DNA of 64,000 bases from JAFGXT01 sp963677165 (GTDB taxonomy: Bacteria; Verrucomicrobiota; Lentisphaeria; Victivallales; SZUA-371), in NCBI GenBank assembly GCA_963677165.2, contig CAXXSX010000002.1, positions 1 to 64,000 of the forward strand, in the 5' to 3' direction. Every line of letters begins with the position of its first letter. Position 1 is the stretch's first letter. Below the pieces are notes generated by a model. It worked only from the letters and a program-made list of their open reading frames with translations, was not told the DNA's origin and ran no database searches. The position numbers and the translations under genes were made by a program. Positions 7,679-16,598 of this stretch are shown one piece after another.

Positions 7679-7707
7679 AAAATGCCGACTCTACGAGCCG
7701 GCATTTT
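7679..7707 (+). terminator. Intrinsic terminator-like hairpin before the terminase genes
   Basis: AAAATGCCG (7679-7687) pairs with CGGCATTTT (7699-7707), with an inner CTC/GAG pair after one mismatch. The T-run is short and part of the stem. It separates the regulatory genes from the terminase pair, so terminase expression may need read-through or another promoter. Confidence 0.6.
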
Positions 7708-7737
7708 CGGGCTCAATCTACAAACAGGAGGAACTGC

Positions 7738-8178
7738 ATGGGCTCTAAATACCACGAAAGTTTTCCACTCATGGCTGAAGGTTATGCCAGGGAAGGTATG
7801 ACTGATGTTCAAATCGCGGAAAAACTACATATCTCCACCACCGCCCTCAACCGCTATCAGAAAAAATATCCAGAATTTGCCGAGGCACTAAGACGCGGCA
7901 AATTACCCGTCGATACCGATGTCGAAAATTCCCTGCTAAAAAAAGCCTGCGGCTACAGCCGCCGTGAAGAATACATCGAAAACAGCACTGAATGCCGCAA
8001 CGGCAATACTGTGGAACGCGAAAAACGCCGCATCGTCATCAAAGATGTTCCACCAGACACCGCCGCCGCTATTTTCTGGCTGCGTAATCGCCGCCCGGAT
8101 AAATGGAACGACAAACAACGTGATACCTCCTCTGAAATCATGAATCTCTATTTCGACAAAGAAGATGAAGACCTTTAA
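7738..8178 (+). CDS. Phage terminase small subunit
   Basis: A 146-residue DNA-recognition subunit of a phage packaging motor. An N-terminal helix-turn-helix (MTDVQIAEKLHISTTALNRY, about 21-40) is followed by an oligomerisation region and the family hallmark PPDTAAAIFWLRNRRPDKW (about 103-121). AGGAGGA lies 5 nt before the ATG. It overlaps the large subunit gene by 14 nt, the usual arrangement. Length is normal and the reading frame is intact. Confidence 0.9.
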   Translation: MGSKYHESFPLMAEGYAREGMTDVQIAEKLHISTTALNRYQKKYPEFAEALRRGKLPVDTDVENSLLKKACGYSRREEYIENSTECRNGNTVEREKRRIVIKDVPPDTAAAIFWLRNRRPDKWNDKQRDTSSEIMNLYFDKEDEDL

Positions 8179-9424
8179 GAAAACCCGCGATCAGCACCAG
8201 GCAGTCAAACTCCTGACCTCCCCTGCCAGATACATTCTACTATTCGGCGGCTCACGTTCAGGCAAAACATTTATCCTGATTTACACTATCCTCTGCCGGG
8301 CATTACGTGCCCCCGGCAGTCGACATGTAATCCTGCGTTACCGCTTCAACTCCGTCAAACAGTCCGTATTTATGGATACCCTGCCCAAGGCCGCAAAGTT
8401 ATGCCTGCCCGAACTGCGTTACAAAGAAAACCGTTCCGACTGGTTCGTCAGGTTGCCCAACGGCTCAGAAATCTGGATCGCCGGGCTTGACGACAAAGAC
8501 CGGGTTGACAAAATTCTCGGGAAGGAATACGCCACGATTTATTTCAACGAAAGCAGTGAAATTTCCTATCATGCCGTAACCACCGCCCTGTCGCGACTAG
8601 CCCAGAATTGCCCGGAAGTTCCAAACAAGGCCTACTTTGACTGCAATCCGTCCGGCAAGTCACACTGGACCTATAAGGTATTTGTCGAAAAACTTGACCC
8701 GGAAACGGGAGCGGCGCTACGCTTTCCGAACCTCTACACCTCAATGATCATGAATCCAGCCGGCAATCAGGCCAATCTGCCTCAAGGTTACATAGAAGAA
8801 ACCCTCGCAAGTCTGCCGGAACGCCAGCGCCGCAGGTTCATGGAAGGAACCTGGCAGGATGATCTGGAAGGTGCACTCTGGAAACGGGTTGACATTAATT
8901 CTGCTCGCGTGATTAACGCACCGGAACTCAAACGCCTCGTCATCGGGGTTGACCCGGCAGTAACTTCCAACGCAGCAAGCGACAACACCGGCATCGTCAC
9001 AGCGGGAATCGGAGCCAACAACGAATACTATGTGCTAAACGACGCTACAGCAGTAAAAGCCTCGCCCTACGAATGGGCGGAAATTATTTGTTCGGAATAC
9101 GAACGATTCAATGCCGACCGGGTAATTGGCGAAGTAAACAACGGCGGTGATCTGATCGAAGCCAACCTGCGCAACGTCAACCGCAACCTAAGCTTTAAAA
9201 GCGTACGCGCCTCACGAGGGAAATTTACCCGGGCAGAACCGATTGCCGCTCTTTATGAACAAGGCAAAGTTCATCATGTCGGAGAATTTCCTGAGCTGGA
9301 GGATGAAATATGTAACTATCGTCCGGATACCGCCACAAAGTCCCCCGACCGCATGGATGCCCTGGTCTGGGCTCTGACCGAACTCTCAACCTCCTCACCC
9401 GGCCACCGCCTGATATCAGCGTAA
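8165..9424 (+). CDS. Phage terminase large subunit
   Basis: A 419-residue packaging ATPase and nuclease. The ATPase part has Walker A GGSRSGKTF (about residues 29-37) and the Walker B-like IYFNESSEI (about 124-132). The C-terminal RNase H-like nuclease has the acidic positions in VIGVDPAVT, RVIGEVNNGGDL and SPDRMDALVWAL. All catalytic motifs look intact. No portal, protease, capsid or tail gene follows: the next gene is a chromosomal-type sugar regulator with its own promoter. The pair is therefore either a prophage remnant or the packaging module of a small satellite-like element. Confidence 0.92.
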   Translation: MKTFKKTRDQHQAVKLLTSPARYILLFGGSRSGKTFILIYTILCRALRAPGSRHVILRYRFNSVKQSVFMDTLPKAAKLCLPELRYKENRSDWFVRLPNGSEIWIAGLDDKDRVDKILGKEYATIYFNESSEISYHAVTTALSRLAQNCPEVPNKAYFDCNPSGKSHWTYKVFVEKLDPETGAALRFPNLYTSMIMNPAGNQANLPQGYIEETLASLPERQRRRFMEGTWQDDLEGALWKRVDINSARVINAPELKRLVIGVDPAVTSNAASDNTGIVTAGIGANNEYYVLNDATAVKASPYEWAEIICSEYERFNADRVIGEVNNGGDLIEANLRNVNRNLSFKSVRASRGKFTRAEPIAALYEQGKVHHVGEFPELEDEICNYRPDTATKSPDRMDALVWALTELSTSSPGHRLISA

Positions 9425-9470
9425 ACACAACATCACAACGGCTTCACGCGCCAACAAAAAACCATAATTT

Positions 9471-9540
9471 TTATTTTGGGCTATTGACTTTTTTACAGAA
9501 TTGATGTATAATTCAACCAAATAATAACCCAAATAAAATA
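9471..9540 (+). promoter_or_regulatory. Promoter and flanking operator half-sites for the GntR/LacI regulator
   Basis: TTGACT (9484-9489), a 17-bp spacer and TATAAT (9507-9512) form a near-ideal sigma-70 promoter. It is bracketed by an inverted repeat: TTATTTTGGGCTATT at 9471-9485 and AATAACCCAAATAAAATA at 9523-9540. This is a plausible autoregulatory operator, with one arm touching the -35 box and the other just upstream of the start codon at 9548. Confidence 0.75.
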
Positions 9541-9547
9541 TTTTGGT

Positions 9548-10726
9548 ATGATCAATAAAACACATCAACAAGTAGCATCAATTATAAAAGAGCGGATAAA
9601 ATCCGGCGAATACCCAGCCGGAGAAAAACTTCTTTCAGAACGTGATCTGTCAAAAGAGTTAAACGTTGGCCGGGCACTCGTCCGATTAGCACTGGACCAG
9701 CTCCTAACAGAAAACTGGCTGGAAATGGCTTCGCCGCGCATCAGAATAGTTGCCAGCTCAGCTCCTACGCCATTATGGACTAAAACATCTAATCTGGTTG
9801 CAACCATCGGAGGAAACAGAACCATTACGGAGCAATCGCCTGAAAAACTGCTGATTAGTGAAAAACGCATAATAGGAGCTTCACAGGCAATTAACGAAGC
9901 GGCTCTAACAGGACTGCAACTCCCAAGTATCAGTGATGAAAAACATATCATTTCATCGTTGCAGACAATACTCCCCAAAGGGCTGGTCTTTTTCAATGAA
10001 AAACATACGTGTAATGAACAGATCATTCAGAAGCTGACATCCAGAATGCCGGTCGTTACATTTGGCGACACAGCATTGACCCCGTGTCAGGAATTACCAT
10101 TTGACACTGTAGGCTCCGACCACTATAACGGAACCATAAAGTTGGTAGAAAGTCTAAAAGAACTTGATTACCGAAAAATTCTTTACTACCACGGCGATGA
10201 ACGCAACCAACCGAACTGGCGTCAGGAGCGCCGCCGGGGCGTAGCTGATGGATGCAAAAAGTTTGAGATTCAGGATTTAACAGAATTAAAACGAATCGAA
10301 GCCCCTGATGACTGTAAGAATAAGAACTTGTTTGAATACCACGCTAAAATGACGGCTGGCCTTCTAATGGAATTTGTCACCGATCCAATAAAACGTCCTG
10401 ATGTCATTATGGTTGAATCCGATGTATATCTCTATTATGTGGGTAGGGCGTTAGAGCTTCTTGGTGTTAAACCCAACCGCGATATTATCCTTACGGGCTA
10501 CGACAACTATTGGAAAATTTGTCCGGAACAACGCTGGTGCAGCATCAGCCCGGCAATAACTATTGATAAAGGAGATATTAACATTGGAAAACAAGCTGTT
10601 GAATTATTACTAAAGCGAGTGGCGGGCAAACTCCCGGATAATTATCAACACATAAAAACGATGCCAACCTTGATTCAGGAACCGGAAGTTGTTCAGCAAA
10701 TCACAGAATTAAGTGCTATAGCCTAA
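9548..10726 (+). CDS. GntR-type DNA-binding, LacI-type ligand-sensing transcriptional regulator
   Basis: A 392-residue regulator. Residues about 1-70 are a GntR winged helix (INKTHQQVASIIKERIKSG, GEKLLSERDLSKELNVGRAL). Residues about 80-390 resemble a LacI/GalR periplasmic-binding-protein fold, seen in FDTVGSDHYNGT, LDYRKILYYHGD and DIILTGYDNYW. It most likely senses a sugar and controls the next two genes, a pseudopilin and a glycosidase 49 bp and further downstream. Promoter and dyad operator lie directly upstream. The ligand cannot be told from sequence. Confidence 0.88.
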   Translation: MINKTHQQVASIIKERIKSGEYPAGEKLLSERDLSKELNVGRALVRLALDQLLTENWLEMASPRIRIVASSAPTPLWTKTSNLVATIGGNRTITEQSPEKLLISEKRIIGASQAINEAALTGLQLPSISDEKHIISSLQTILPKGLVFFNEKHTCNEQIIQKLTSRMPVVTFGDTALTPCQELPFDTVGSDHYNGTIKLVESLKELDYRKILYYHGDERNQPNWRQERRRGVADGCKKFEIQDLTELKRIEAPDDCKNKNLFEYHAKMTAGLLMEFVTDPIKRPDVIMVESDVYLYYVGRALELLGVKPNRDIILTGYDNYWKICPEQRWCSISPAITIDKGDINIGKQAVELLLKRVAGKLPDNYQHIKTMPTLIQEPEVVQQITELSAIA

Positions 10727-10775
10727 TAAATACAAGTAGATAAAAAATCAAAACTAAATGAATGTGGAGAATGAA

Positions 10776-11465
10776 ATGAAACAAAAATTTACACTCATCG
10801 AACTTCTAGTTGTAATAGCCATCATAGCCATCCTTGCAGCAATATTACTGCCGGCACTAAATCAGGCCAGAGACAAGGCTTACGCGATATCGTGCGTCAA
10901 CAACCTAAAACAAATATCCATTGGTTCATTTCAATATATTGATTCCTATGATGGTATTTTGTTCGGTGACGACACCAACTATCCTGAATATTATAACCTG
11001 CTGATGGAAGGAAAATTCCTAAGTGTAAAATCATCATCGGACATTTGGTGGTGCAAAAAAGACAATGTAAATTCATCACGTCCATTACAGCAGAGACTAG
11101 CAAACATGCACTATATCTCGTACGGATTTAATGCGAGCTATCTGGCTTCGTATAAAGCATCGCGCAGCAAGGTCCCTTCAACTACAGTATTTATTGTAGA
11201 ATCAGCTGCAGATTCATCAACAAATCCAAGGGGTTATTTCCATGTGATAGCTCGACTGATGAACGCAGGAGTTAATCCGATCGCCTATCCATATCACAGA
11301 CATTCCTGCAATGTTCTTTGGCTTGACGGACACGTCGAATCGGTAATGTCAAGTAACACATCAGTTCCCATGGCAAAAGGGACAGACCTATACGTGGAAG
11401 GCAAACTTGGTTCTTACTGGGTAGCACCTAATCGATGGAACCCGGACAGTAACCACACTCAATAA
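10776..11465 (+). CDS. Type II secretion-like pseudopilin (N-methylation motif, H-X9-DG)
   Basis: A 229-residue protein starting at ATG 10776, where GGAG lies 6 nt upstream; the ATG at 10758 lacks a site. After MKQK comes the prepilin motif FTLIELLVVIAIIAILAA, with processing expected before Phe and Glu at mature position 5. The globular part ends with RHSCNVLWLDGHVESV, the H-X9-DG element common in pseudopilins of Planctomycetes and Lentisphaerota. It sits between a sugar-type regulator and a secreted glycosidase, which suggests a role specific to that enzyme or its substrate. Confidence 0.88.
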   Translation: MKQKFTLIELLVVIAIIAILAAILLPALNQARDKAYAISCVNNLKQISIGSFQYIDSYDGILFGDDTNYPEYYNLLMEGKFLSVKSSSDIWWCKKDNVNSSRPLQQRLANMHYISYGFNASYLASYKASRSKVPSTTVFIVESAADSSTNPRGYFHVIARLMNAGVNPIAYPYHRHSCNVLWLDGHVESVMSSNTSVPMAKGTDLYVEGKLGSYWVAPNRWNPDSNHTQ

Positions 11466-11516
11466 CCAGCAACCTTAAGCCAACAACAATAAACACATTC
11501 AGAATAAGAGATCACC

Positions 11517-13838
11517 ATGGCCCCAAAAACTCTTTTAATGATATTTTCATTTTTCTATTTTTTTACAATCAGCGCAGGAACCTATATTTTTGATTCCTGC
11601 AAAACGCTAAGAAACTGGAAGGTAAAAAACTCAGGAGGTACAAAAACCAAGCTGGACTCCACCCCGAACGGAATAACGATAAAGTATGATTTATCACCGG
11701 GTCAATATGTCTCCGTGTCTCCTAAACATTTACAGCTTGGGATAAAAAGTATTAAGCTTGAGTTACAACCATCACAGAAAACTCAAGTTACATACAGAAT
11801 CATTGACTGCAACGGCAGAACCTATCAGGCTAAACCTACTATTTTACCCAAAGGAAAAACTGCTCAGTTGCAATTCAAAGATACCGGAAAATTCAAAGTC
11901 TGGGGCGGTTCATCCAACTCTCTTATCCCTGAGCGTCCATACAAAAGCATTTCATTAATAATAAATAAAAATAAGAAACTTCCTCCTCAGGGACAGATTC
12001 TGCTGAAAAAGTTTACTGGAGACCTGGATAAATCCGATACCAGCCGGGTCAACACGGAACAACTGAACAAAAATGCTTGTGCTTGGAAACTAAATGGACA
12101 TTGGAGTTTTTCCGCAACAACCCCTTTTCTATTGATGGAATGCTCCCCGTTAGCCAATGCCCCAAATGCCATGTTGGAAATAACAATGCCACAGCTGGCA
12201 AAAGACTATACAAAACGTTTTCAGCTTATCGCCTCAGCGGGACAACAAAATATCGTTTTCCCGATTCCGCTTAAGCAAGGAATCAATCCTAGAAATAAGT
12301 ACAAATTAAAGTTCAATCTTATCACCAGTAATGAGAAATTTTCATTCTCTACCACCTTTAAAGGGAAACAAGCAGAACAGATTAATCTGGGAGAAGCTAT
12401 CGATACGTCAAAAATACAGTATTCAAAACTGGGAGTAAATACACACTTTATATATCCCCGGTTCAAAGGAAAGCAAATGCGGGAAATCCTCTTCAAAAAA
12501 CTGCGTGAAGGTGGTTATAAATGGATCCGTGATGGCATCAGGTTTGAACGCAACAAAGCAGGACAGCCCATAAAAGTCAGGGACTCAGATATTGAATTCA
12601 TGAAGATGGCCCGAGCGAATAACATACAAATACTACTGATCATCCGCATGCGTGCAACCGATACCATAGAAGAATTCCTTAAACAAGTTGATATCATCGT
12701 ACGGGACACGAAAGAATACGCCAGCGCTTATGAACTCGGAAATGAGCCCAATAATTATGGAGGCTGGAGAAAAAAATATTCCGGTTCATGGAATGGCTGG
12801 GACCCTAAAGAACCAGACGGTATTTCAGAATGGGTAAAAAAGCATGTCGAGTACTCAAATGCCGCTGCCGATAAAATCAACAAGCTTTATCCTTCTGCTA
12901 AAATAATTGGACTGGGCTCCCCAAGCTGCACCAACTTTCGTGCCTTAATGCTGCCTGTAAATAAAAATATTACCGGAGTAGCCGATCATCCCTACCCCTG
13001 GAGTATGCTGCCGGAAAGAATTCCCTATTCATGGGGTTTCAAAAAACGCGACGGTCTTCTGGTGGGAGACGAAGAAGGAACCTTGGCCGGACTGTATAAC
13101 TCATACGGCAACATCTTTAAAAAGAGTGGCATAAAAAGGTACCTCTGGATTACAGAATTCGGCTGGAGCACCATGTGGCTCAATAAAGACAATATGAAAA
13201 AGGCCCATTTCTGGCCGGGCTATTCCGAAAAATCCCAGGCGGAATATCTGCTTCGACGCTATATGGAAGGTTTGGCTGCTCCGGCTGTGACCCGTCTGTT
13301 TATGTATGAGTTTACTGATGACGGAAAAACCAATCCTTTTGACCGTCAGCGAAACTTTGGCCTTGTACGTCATGATAACTCGAATAAGCTCTCATACAAT
13401 GTAATTACTAGATTAAACGCGCTGATGCGCAACGCTGAATTGGATACTGAGGCTAAAGCAACAGTTACTCTGCTGTCAAACAAATGGCTCAAAAGAAATG
13501 CTTATCGTACACATGATGGAGTAAAGTTTAAGGAAGATAACGGAGTCAGAGTATATCCGTATGTTGACAGTAACAGGCCAGAGGAACGCTTGCTCGGCAT
13601 ATGGTCAATGGCTCCTTATTCGGAAGCCAGCAATAATCGAGTAGTTGGCTTTAAAATCAAAGGCTGGAAAGAGTTCAGTGAACCGCCAGTAGCAATCAAT
13701 ATGTTAACCGGCGATACCTATGATTTACCCGTCAGATTTCAGAACTGCGAAATAGTGGTAGAAGAAATGTCGTTAAAAGCCCCTTTATTAATCAAGTTCT
13801 TCAAAAAAAACACAATAGATCAATTATCTATCGATTAA
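11517..13838 (+). CDS. Secreted clan GH-A-like glycoside hydrolase
   Basis: A 773-residue exported protein. Residues 1-21 are a signal peptide. About 22-300 look like beta-sandwich carbohydrate-binding regions. A TIM-barrel-like domain then runs about 305-640: SKLGVNTHF, the acid/base motif YELGNEPN with E410, and the probable nucleophile WITEFGWST with E547, the two-glutamate arrangement of clan GH-A. A C-terminal beta-domain follows. It vaguely resembles families 39, 5 and 30, but I cannot assign one. It is last of the regulator-pseudopilin-hydrolase set and probably cleaves an external polysaccharide. Confidence 0.8.
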   Translation: MAPKTLLMIFSFFYFFTISAGTYIFDSCKTLRNWKVKNSGGTKTKLDSTPNGITIKYDLSPGQYVSVSPKHLQLGIKSIKLELQPSQKTQVTYRIIDCNGRTYQAKPTILPKGKTAQLQFKDTGKFKVWGGSSNSLIPERPYKSISLIINKNKKLPPQGQILLKKFTGDLDKSDTSRVNTEQLNKNACAWKLNGHWSFSATTPFLLMECSPLANAPNAMLEITMPQLAKDYTKRFQLIASAGQQNIVFPIPLKQGINPRNKYKLKFNLITSNEKFSFSTTFKGKQAEQINLGEAIDTSKIQYSKLGVNTHFIYPRFKGKQMREILFKKLREGGYKWIRDGIRFERNKAGQPIKVRDSDIEFMKMARANNIQILLIIRMRATDTIEEFLKQVDIIVRDTKEYASAYELGNEPNNYGGWRKKYSGSWNGWDPKEPDGISEWVKKHVEYSNAAADKINKLYPSAKIIGLGSPSCTNFRALMLPVNKNITGVADHPYPWSMLPERIPYSWGFKKRDGLLVGDEEGTLAGLYNSYGNIFKKSGIKRYLWITEFGWSTMWLNKDNMKKAHFWPGYSEKSQAEYLLRRYMEGLAAPAVTRLFMYEFTDDGKTNPFDRQRNFGLVRHDNSNKLSYNVITRLNALMRNAELDTEAKATVTLLSNKWLKRNAYRTHDGVKFKEDNGVRVYPYVDSNRPEERLLGIWSMAPYSEASNNRVVGFKIKGWKEFSEPPVAINMLTGDTYDLPVRFQNCEIVVEEMSLKAPLLIKFFKKNTIDQLSID

Positions 13839-13854
13839 TATCTGAATCAAATTT

Positions 13855-14835
13855 TCAGAAGAGATTTATGCCGTGCCTGCCTTTTTCCAGCTGCATAACC
13901 GAAGTGTCCGGCTGGAAATTATATCCACGGTCGAGCCAGCGAATAAGTCTTTTTTCGAAAGCATTACGATAATATTCATACTTATCCTTCTCGCCAAGAC
14001 CACGACAGGCATTCATCATCTGCATGAGATAATACAAAACCATTTCCTGACTGGTGTATTCGGCTCCGTAACGCTGCCTGAAATACTCCCTAATGCCAAA
14101 CATTCCTCGAATATTCTTTTTAGTCGACTCAAAGCCCCCTTTGTTAGACATTGATTTTTTATGAATACGATAAGTTCCCCACGGCTTATCAATATAACCG
14201 ATTTTGTCCCCCTCCGCCGCAAGACTCAGCCACCAGAAATAATCACAAAACAAAACACTATCACGATTTCGATCGACCATTTTAGCAAAACATCGAATTT
14301 TCTCCGCAGCCATACATACCGTACAGGTAATAATAAAATTAGTTTCCATTAATGCGTTATAAACATTACCCTGCATCGTTTTTGCCTCAAACTTCCTGGA
14401 AGAACACAGCAGTTCTTCCTCCTGAATCAAAATCGTTCCGCGTCCATGAACCATAGCATAGTCGGAATGACTCTCCAAAAAGTCTACCTGTTGCTCTAAA
14501 GTATCCGGACCCGACAAAAAATCATCCCCTTCACATATGGAAATATACTTTCCGCGACATGACGCAACTGTTCTAACAAAATTCAAGCCGCCAATCACTT
14601 TACCGAAAGCCAGAGATTCACGCCTGTCCATGGTTTCAAAATTGATGATTTCCGAATACTTATCGGCATATTCCCGACAGATTTCCACAGTCCCATCATC
14701 AGAGCCATCATCACCAATAACGACTTCGAATGGGAAGCTGGTTCTTTGGGCGACAAAACTCTCCAGCGTCTGCCTGATATACGGTCTGGAATTATATGTC
14801 AGACAAATTATACTGCAAAGAGGAGCTTCACTCAT
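13855..14835 (-). CDS. Family 2 glycosyltransferase
   Basis: A 326-residue enzyme with an N-terminal GT-A fold: SIICLTYNSRPYIRQTLESF and VVIGDDGSDDGTVEI near the start, then ISICEGDDFL in the DXD region. No membrane segments. The start at 14835 is preferred because GGGGGAG lies 5 nt upstream and it overlaps the upstream stop as ATGAGTGA; an earlier ATG at 14850 lies inside that gene. It probably adds a sugar to a surface glycan together with the coupled upstream gene. Confidence 0.88.
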   Translation of the reverse strand: MSEAPLCSIICLTYNSRPYIRQTLESFVAQRTSFPFEVVIGDDGSDDGTVEICREYADKYSEIINFETMDRRESLAFGKVIGGLNFVRTVASCRGKYISICEGDDFLSGPDTLEQQVDFLESHSDYAMVHGRGTILIQEEELLCSSRKFEAKTMQGNVYNALMETNFIITCTVCMAAEKIRCFAKMVDRNRDSVLFCDYFWWLSLAAEGDKIGYIDKPWGTYRIHKKSMSNKGGFESTKKNIRGMFGIREYFRQRYGAEYTSQEMVLYYLMQMMNACRGLGEKDKYEYYRNAFEKRLIRWLDRGYNFQPDTSVMQLEKGRHGINLF

Positions 14836-15961
14836 GACCAACTCCCCCATTTTGAGTACCGATATTTTCTTTTATCCATTTCTCTATACGCCGTTTTTCT
14901 CTATCAGGCACATAAAAATCGGACCGAGCTTGAAGTTGTTCACGAACTTCATTAAAATACTCATCGGTATCAGTTAACACCTGTGCAGTCCTAGCCAGTA
15001 CTGTCTTCTTCAAAGCCATAAGGAGCATACAACAAAAGGGATCATCAGCAAAACGTGCCAAAGCCCGTTCAAGCTCCTTTCCGGCATCAATATATTTTTT
15101 TTCTTCTATCATTTTTCTGATCACAAACTCAATCAGACTAAAATCATTCCCTGTCAAACGCATCGCCGTCTTAATAATCACTTCTAAATTGCGACTGCTG
15201 ATCTCCGGCATATGCGCGAGAAACCCAAGGGCCACTATCGCCACACGAGGATTATCCACATTAAGTTTACCAGACTGAATCGCATCCAGAACAGATTTAT
15301 ACTCTCCCATAAACCAGCTCCTCAACCGTCGAGTCACCAGCTTCTCTCCGCAGGCAAGCAATGCATTGATGGAATTTTTTCTGCTGAAATTATAAAAATC
15401 AAGAATCTGCTGACGACAAACAGAAGCACTAACCGGCTGAGGAATAAAAACAAGAGGGCTTTTTATTGCTAAACGAAAATCGAGGAACGTATCCCAGCCA
15501 AAATCCCCATAGGGATCCAGCCGAACAACTCCTCCAACCTCATTAATTAAGCATCTGCGAATAACCATGGCTCCCGGCCCGACAGGATGTGACTCAAACA
15601 AGGAAAACAATTCCAGCCTGCCTCCACGCGCATAACTGATATTTCCACTACTTTGCCTGTAGCCATAATTCAAACCGTATGCTCCACCGCATTCAGGATG
15701 GCATTCAAGAAAAGCAAGAAGTTTTTCTAAACCAAATGGAAAACTCAGCGTATCCTCGTCGCAGAACACAACATAATCACTCTCAGAAGCTGCAAGTAAT
15801 TTACGCATCGCCTCCACGACACCCATTTCAGAATGCGAACAGTCCACCTCCACCGGCAGTCCGAATACATACCGAATCCTTCCGTCTGCCCCCGAAACGT
15901 ATGACTCCAACAGCGTCAACGAATCGCTATGCTGATACCTCAATATATCCAGAGAACTCAT
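14828..15961 (-). CDS. Glycosyltransferase-like protein with helical C-terminal region
   Basis: A 377-residue protein from ATG 15961 (a TTG at 15991 would add ten residues). The N-terminal half resembles a family 2 glycosyltransferase, with a probable acidic metal site in YVVFCDEDTLSFPFG and GPGAMVIRRCLINEVGG, a common acceptor-side motif. The C-terminal half is helical and TPR-like in spacing. The extreme N-terminus lacks the usual first strand motif, so activity is less certain than for its partner. Coupled to the next gene by an 8-nt overlap. Donor and acceptor unknown. Confidence 0.72.
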   Translation of the reverse strand: MSSLDILRYQHSDSLTLLESYVSGADGRIRYVFGLPVEVDCSHSEMGVVEAMRKLLAASESDYVVFCDEDTLSFPFGLEKLLAFLECHPECGGAYGLNYGYRQSSGNISYARGGRLELFSLFESHPVGPGAMVIRRCLINEVGGVVRLDPYGDFGWDTFLDFRLAIKSPLVFIPQPVSASVCRQQILDFYNFSRKNSINALLACGEKLVTRRLRSWFMGEYKSVLDAIQSGKLNVDNPRVAIVALGFLAHMPEISSRNLEVIIKTAMRLTGNDFSLIEFVIRKMIEEKKYIDAGKELERALARFADDPFCCMLLMALKKTVLARTAQVLTDTDEYFNEVREQLQARSDFYVPDREKRRIEKWIKENIGTQNGGVGHE

Positions 15962-16085
15962 AAGACCCCAGAAATCGATTGTTATTAACAAACAGCAGAT
16001 ACTAGGTATTATGGGGAATCAACGGACAATTGTCTAGAACAGAAAGGTAAAAAAATAAAAAAACAAGAAAGAAAATTGAAAAAAA

Positions 16086-16160
16086 TGGCTCCGGCAGCTG
16101 GATTCGAACCAGCGACCAAGTGGTTAACAGCCACCTACTCTACCGCTGAGCTATGCCGGA
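16086..16160 (-). tRNA. tRNA-Asn (GTT), copy 2 in transcription order
   Basis: A 75-nt cloverleaf including encoded CCA. The acceptor stem TCCGGCA pairs with TGCCGGA, the D arm is GCTCAGCGGTAGAGT, the anticodon stem GGTGG/CCACT holds the loop CTGTTAA with anticodon GTT (complement at 16126-16128), and the T arm is GCTGGTTCGAATCCAGC. It reads Asn codons AAC and AAT. Confidence 0.96.
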
Positions 16161-16223
16161 ACATACAAAAAGATATTAAAAAATGAACAATTACAGGATT
16201 TTTTTGTCTAATAAACAAAAAAA

Positions 16224-16298
16224 TGGCTCCGGCAGCTGGATTCGAACCAGCGACCAAGTGGTTAACAGCCACCTACTCTACCGCTGAGCTATGCCGGA
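16224..16298 (-). tRNA. tRNA-Asn (GTT), copy 1 in transcription order
   Basis: Identical in all 75 nt to the copy at 16086-16160, including the encoded CCA, with the anticodon complement at 16264-16266. The two genes are separated by 63 bp and are probably co-transcribed. A recent tandem duplication or gene conversion explains the identity. Confidence 0.96.
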
Positions 16299-16598
16299 GC
16301 ATGTATCTCCCGGTTTGACCGGAAGAGCAATTATATTAACATTCAATTTGAAAAAAACAAACTAATTTGATAAAAAATTTCAAAAAAAGCCGGACAGAGA
16401 AAATTAATGGAAGCCTCACAACAAAAAAAAGAGACTTCCATCCCAAAATCCCGCGTCCTGAATTCACCGCAATTTTTTACAATATAAATTTGTATTTGCA
16501 AGTCTTCTGTATTATTGTTGATTAAGTGTAATTTCACATAGTTTTTTAGACACGTCAGCATGCTAATTTTAAATAAAATAATTCAAGGGGCAAAATAA
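16299..16598. other. Intergenic region between tRNA-Asn and a secreted-protein gene
   Basis: AT-rich sequence between divergent transcription units. It must hold promoters for both sides, but I see no convincing -35/-10 pair, no long inverted repeat and no small gene with a good ribosome-binding site. AGGGG lies about 8 nt before the ATG at 16599. Confidence 0.4.

Noticed and set aside
5580..9550. Attachment-site direct repeats flanking the phage-derived island
   Set aside because: I compared the left (5580-5690) and right (9425-9540) borders and found no shared direct repeat; no integrase is present.
16086..16298. A 75-bp direct repeat that at first looked like a mobile-element end
   Set aside because: Both copies fold as identical tRNA-Asn genes with encoded CCA.
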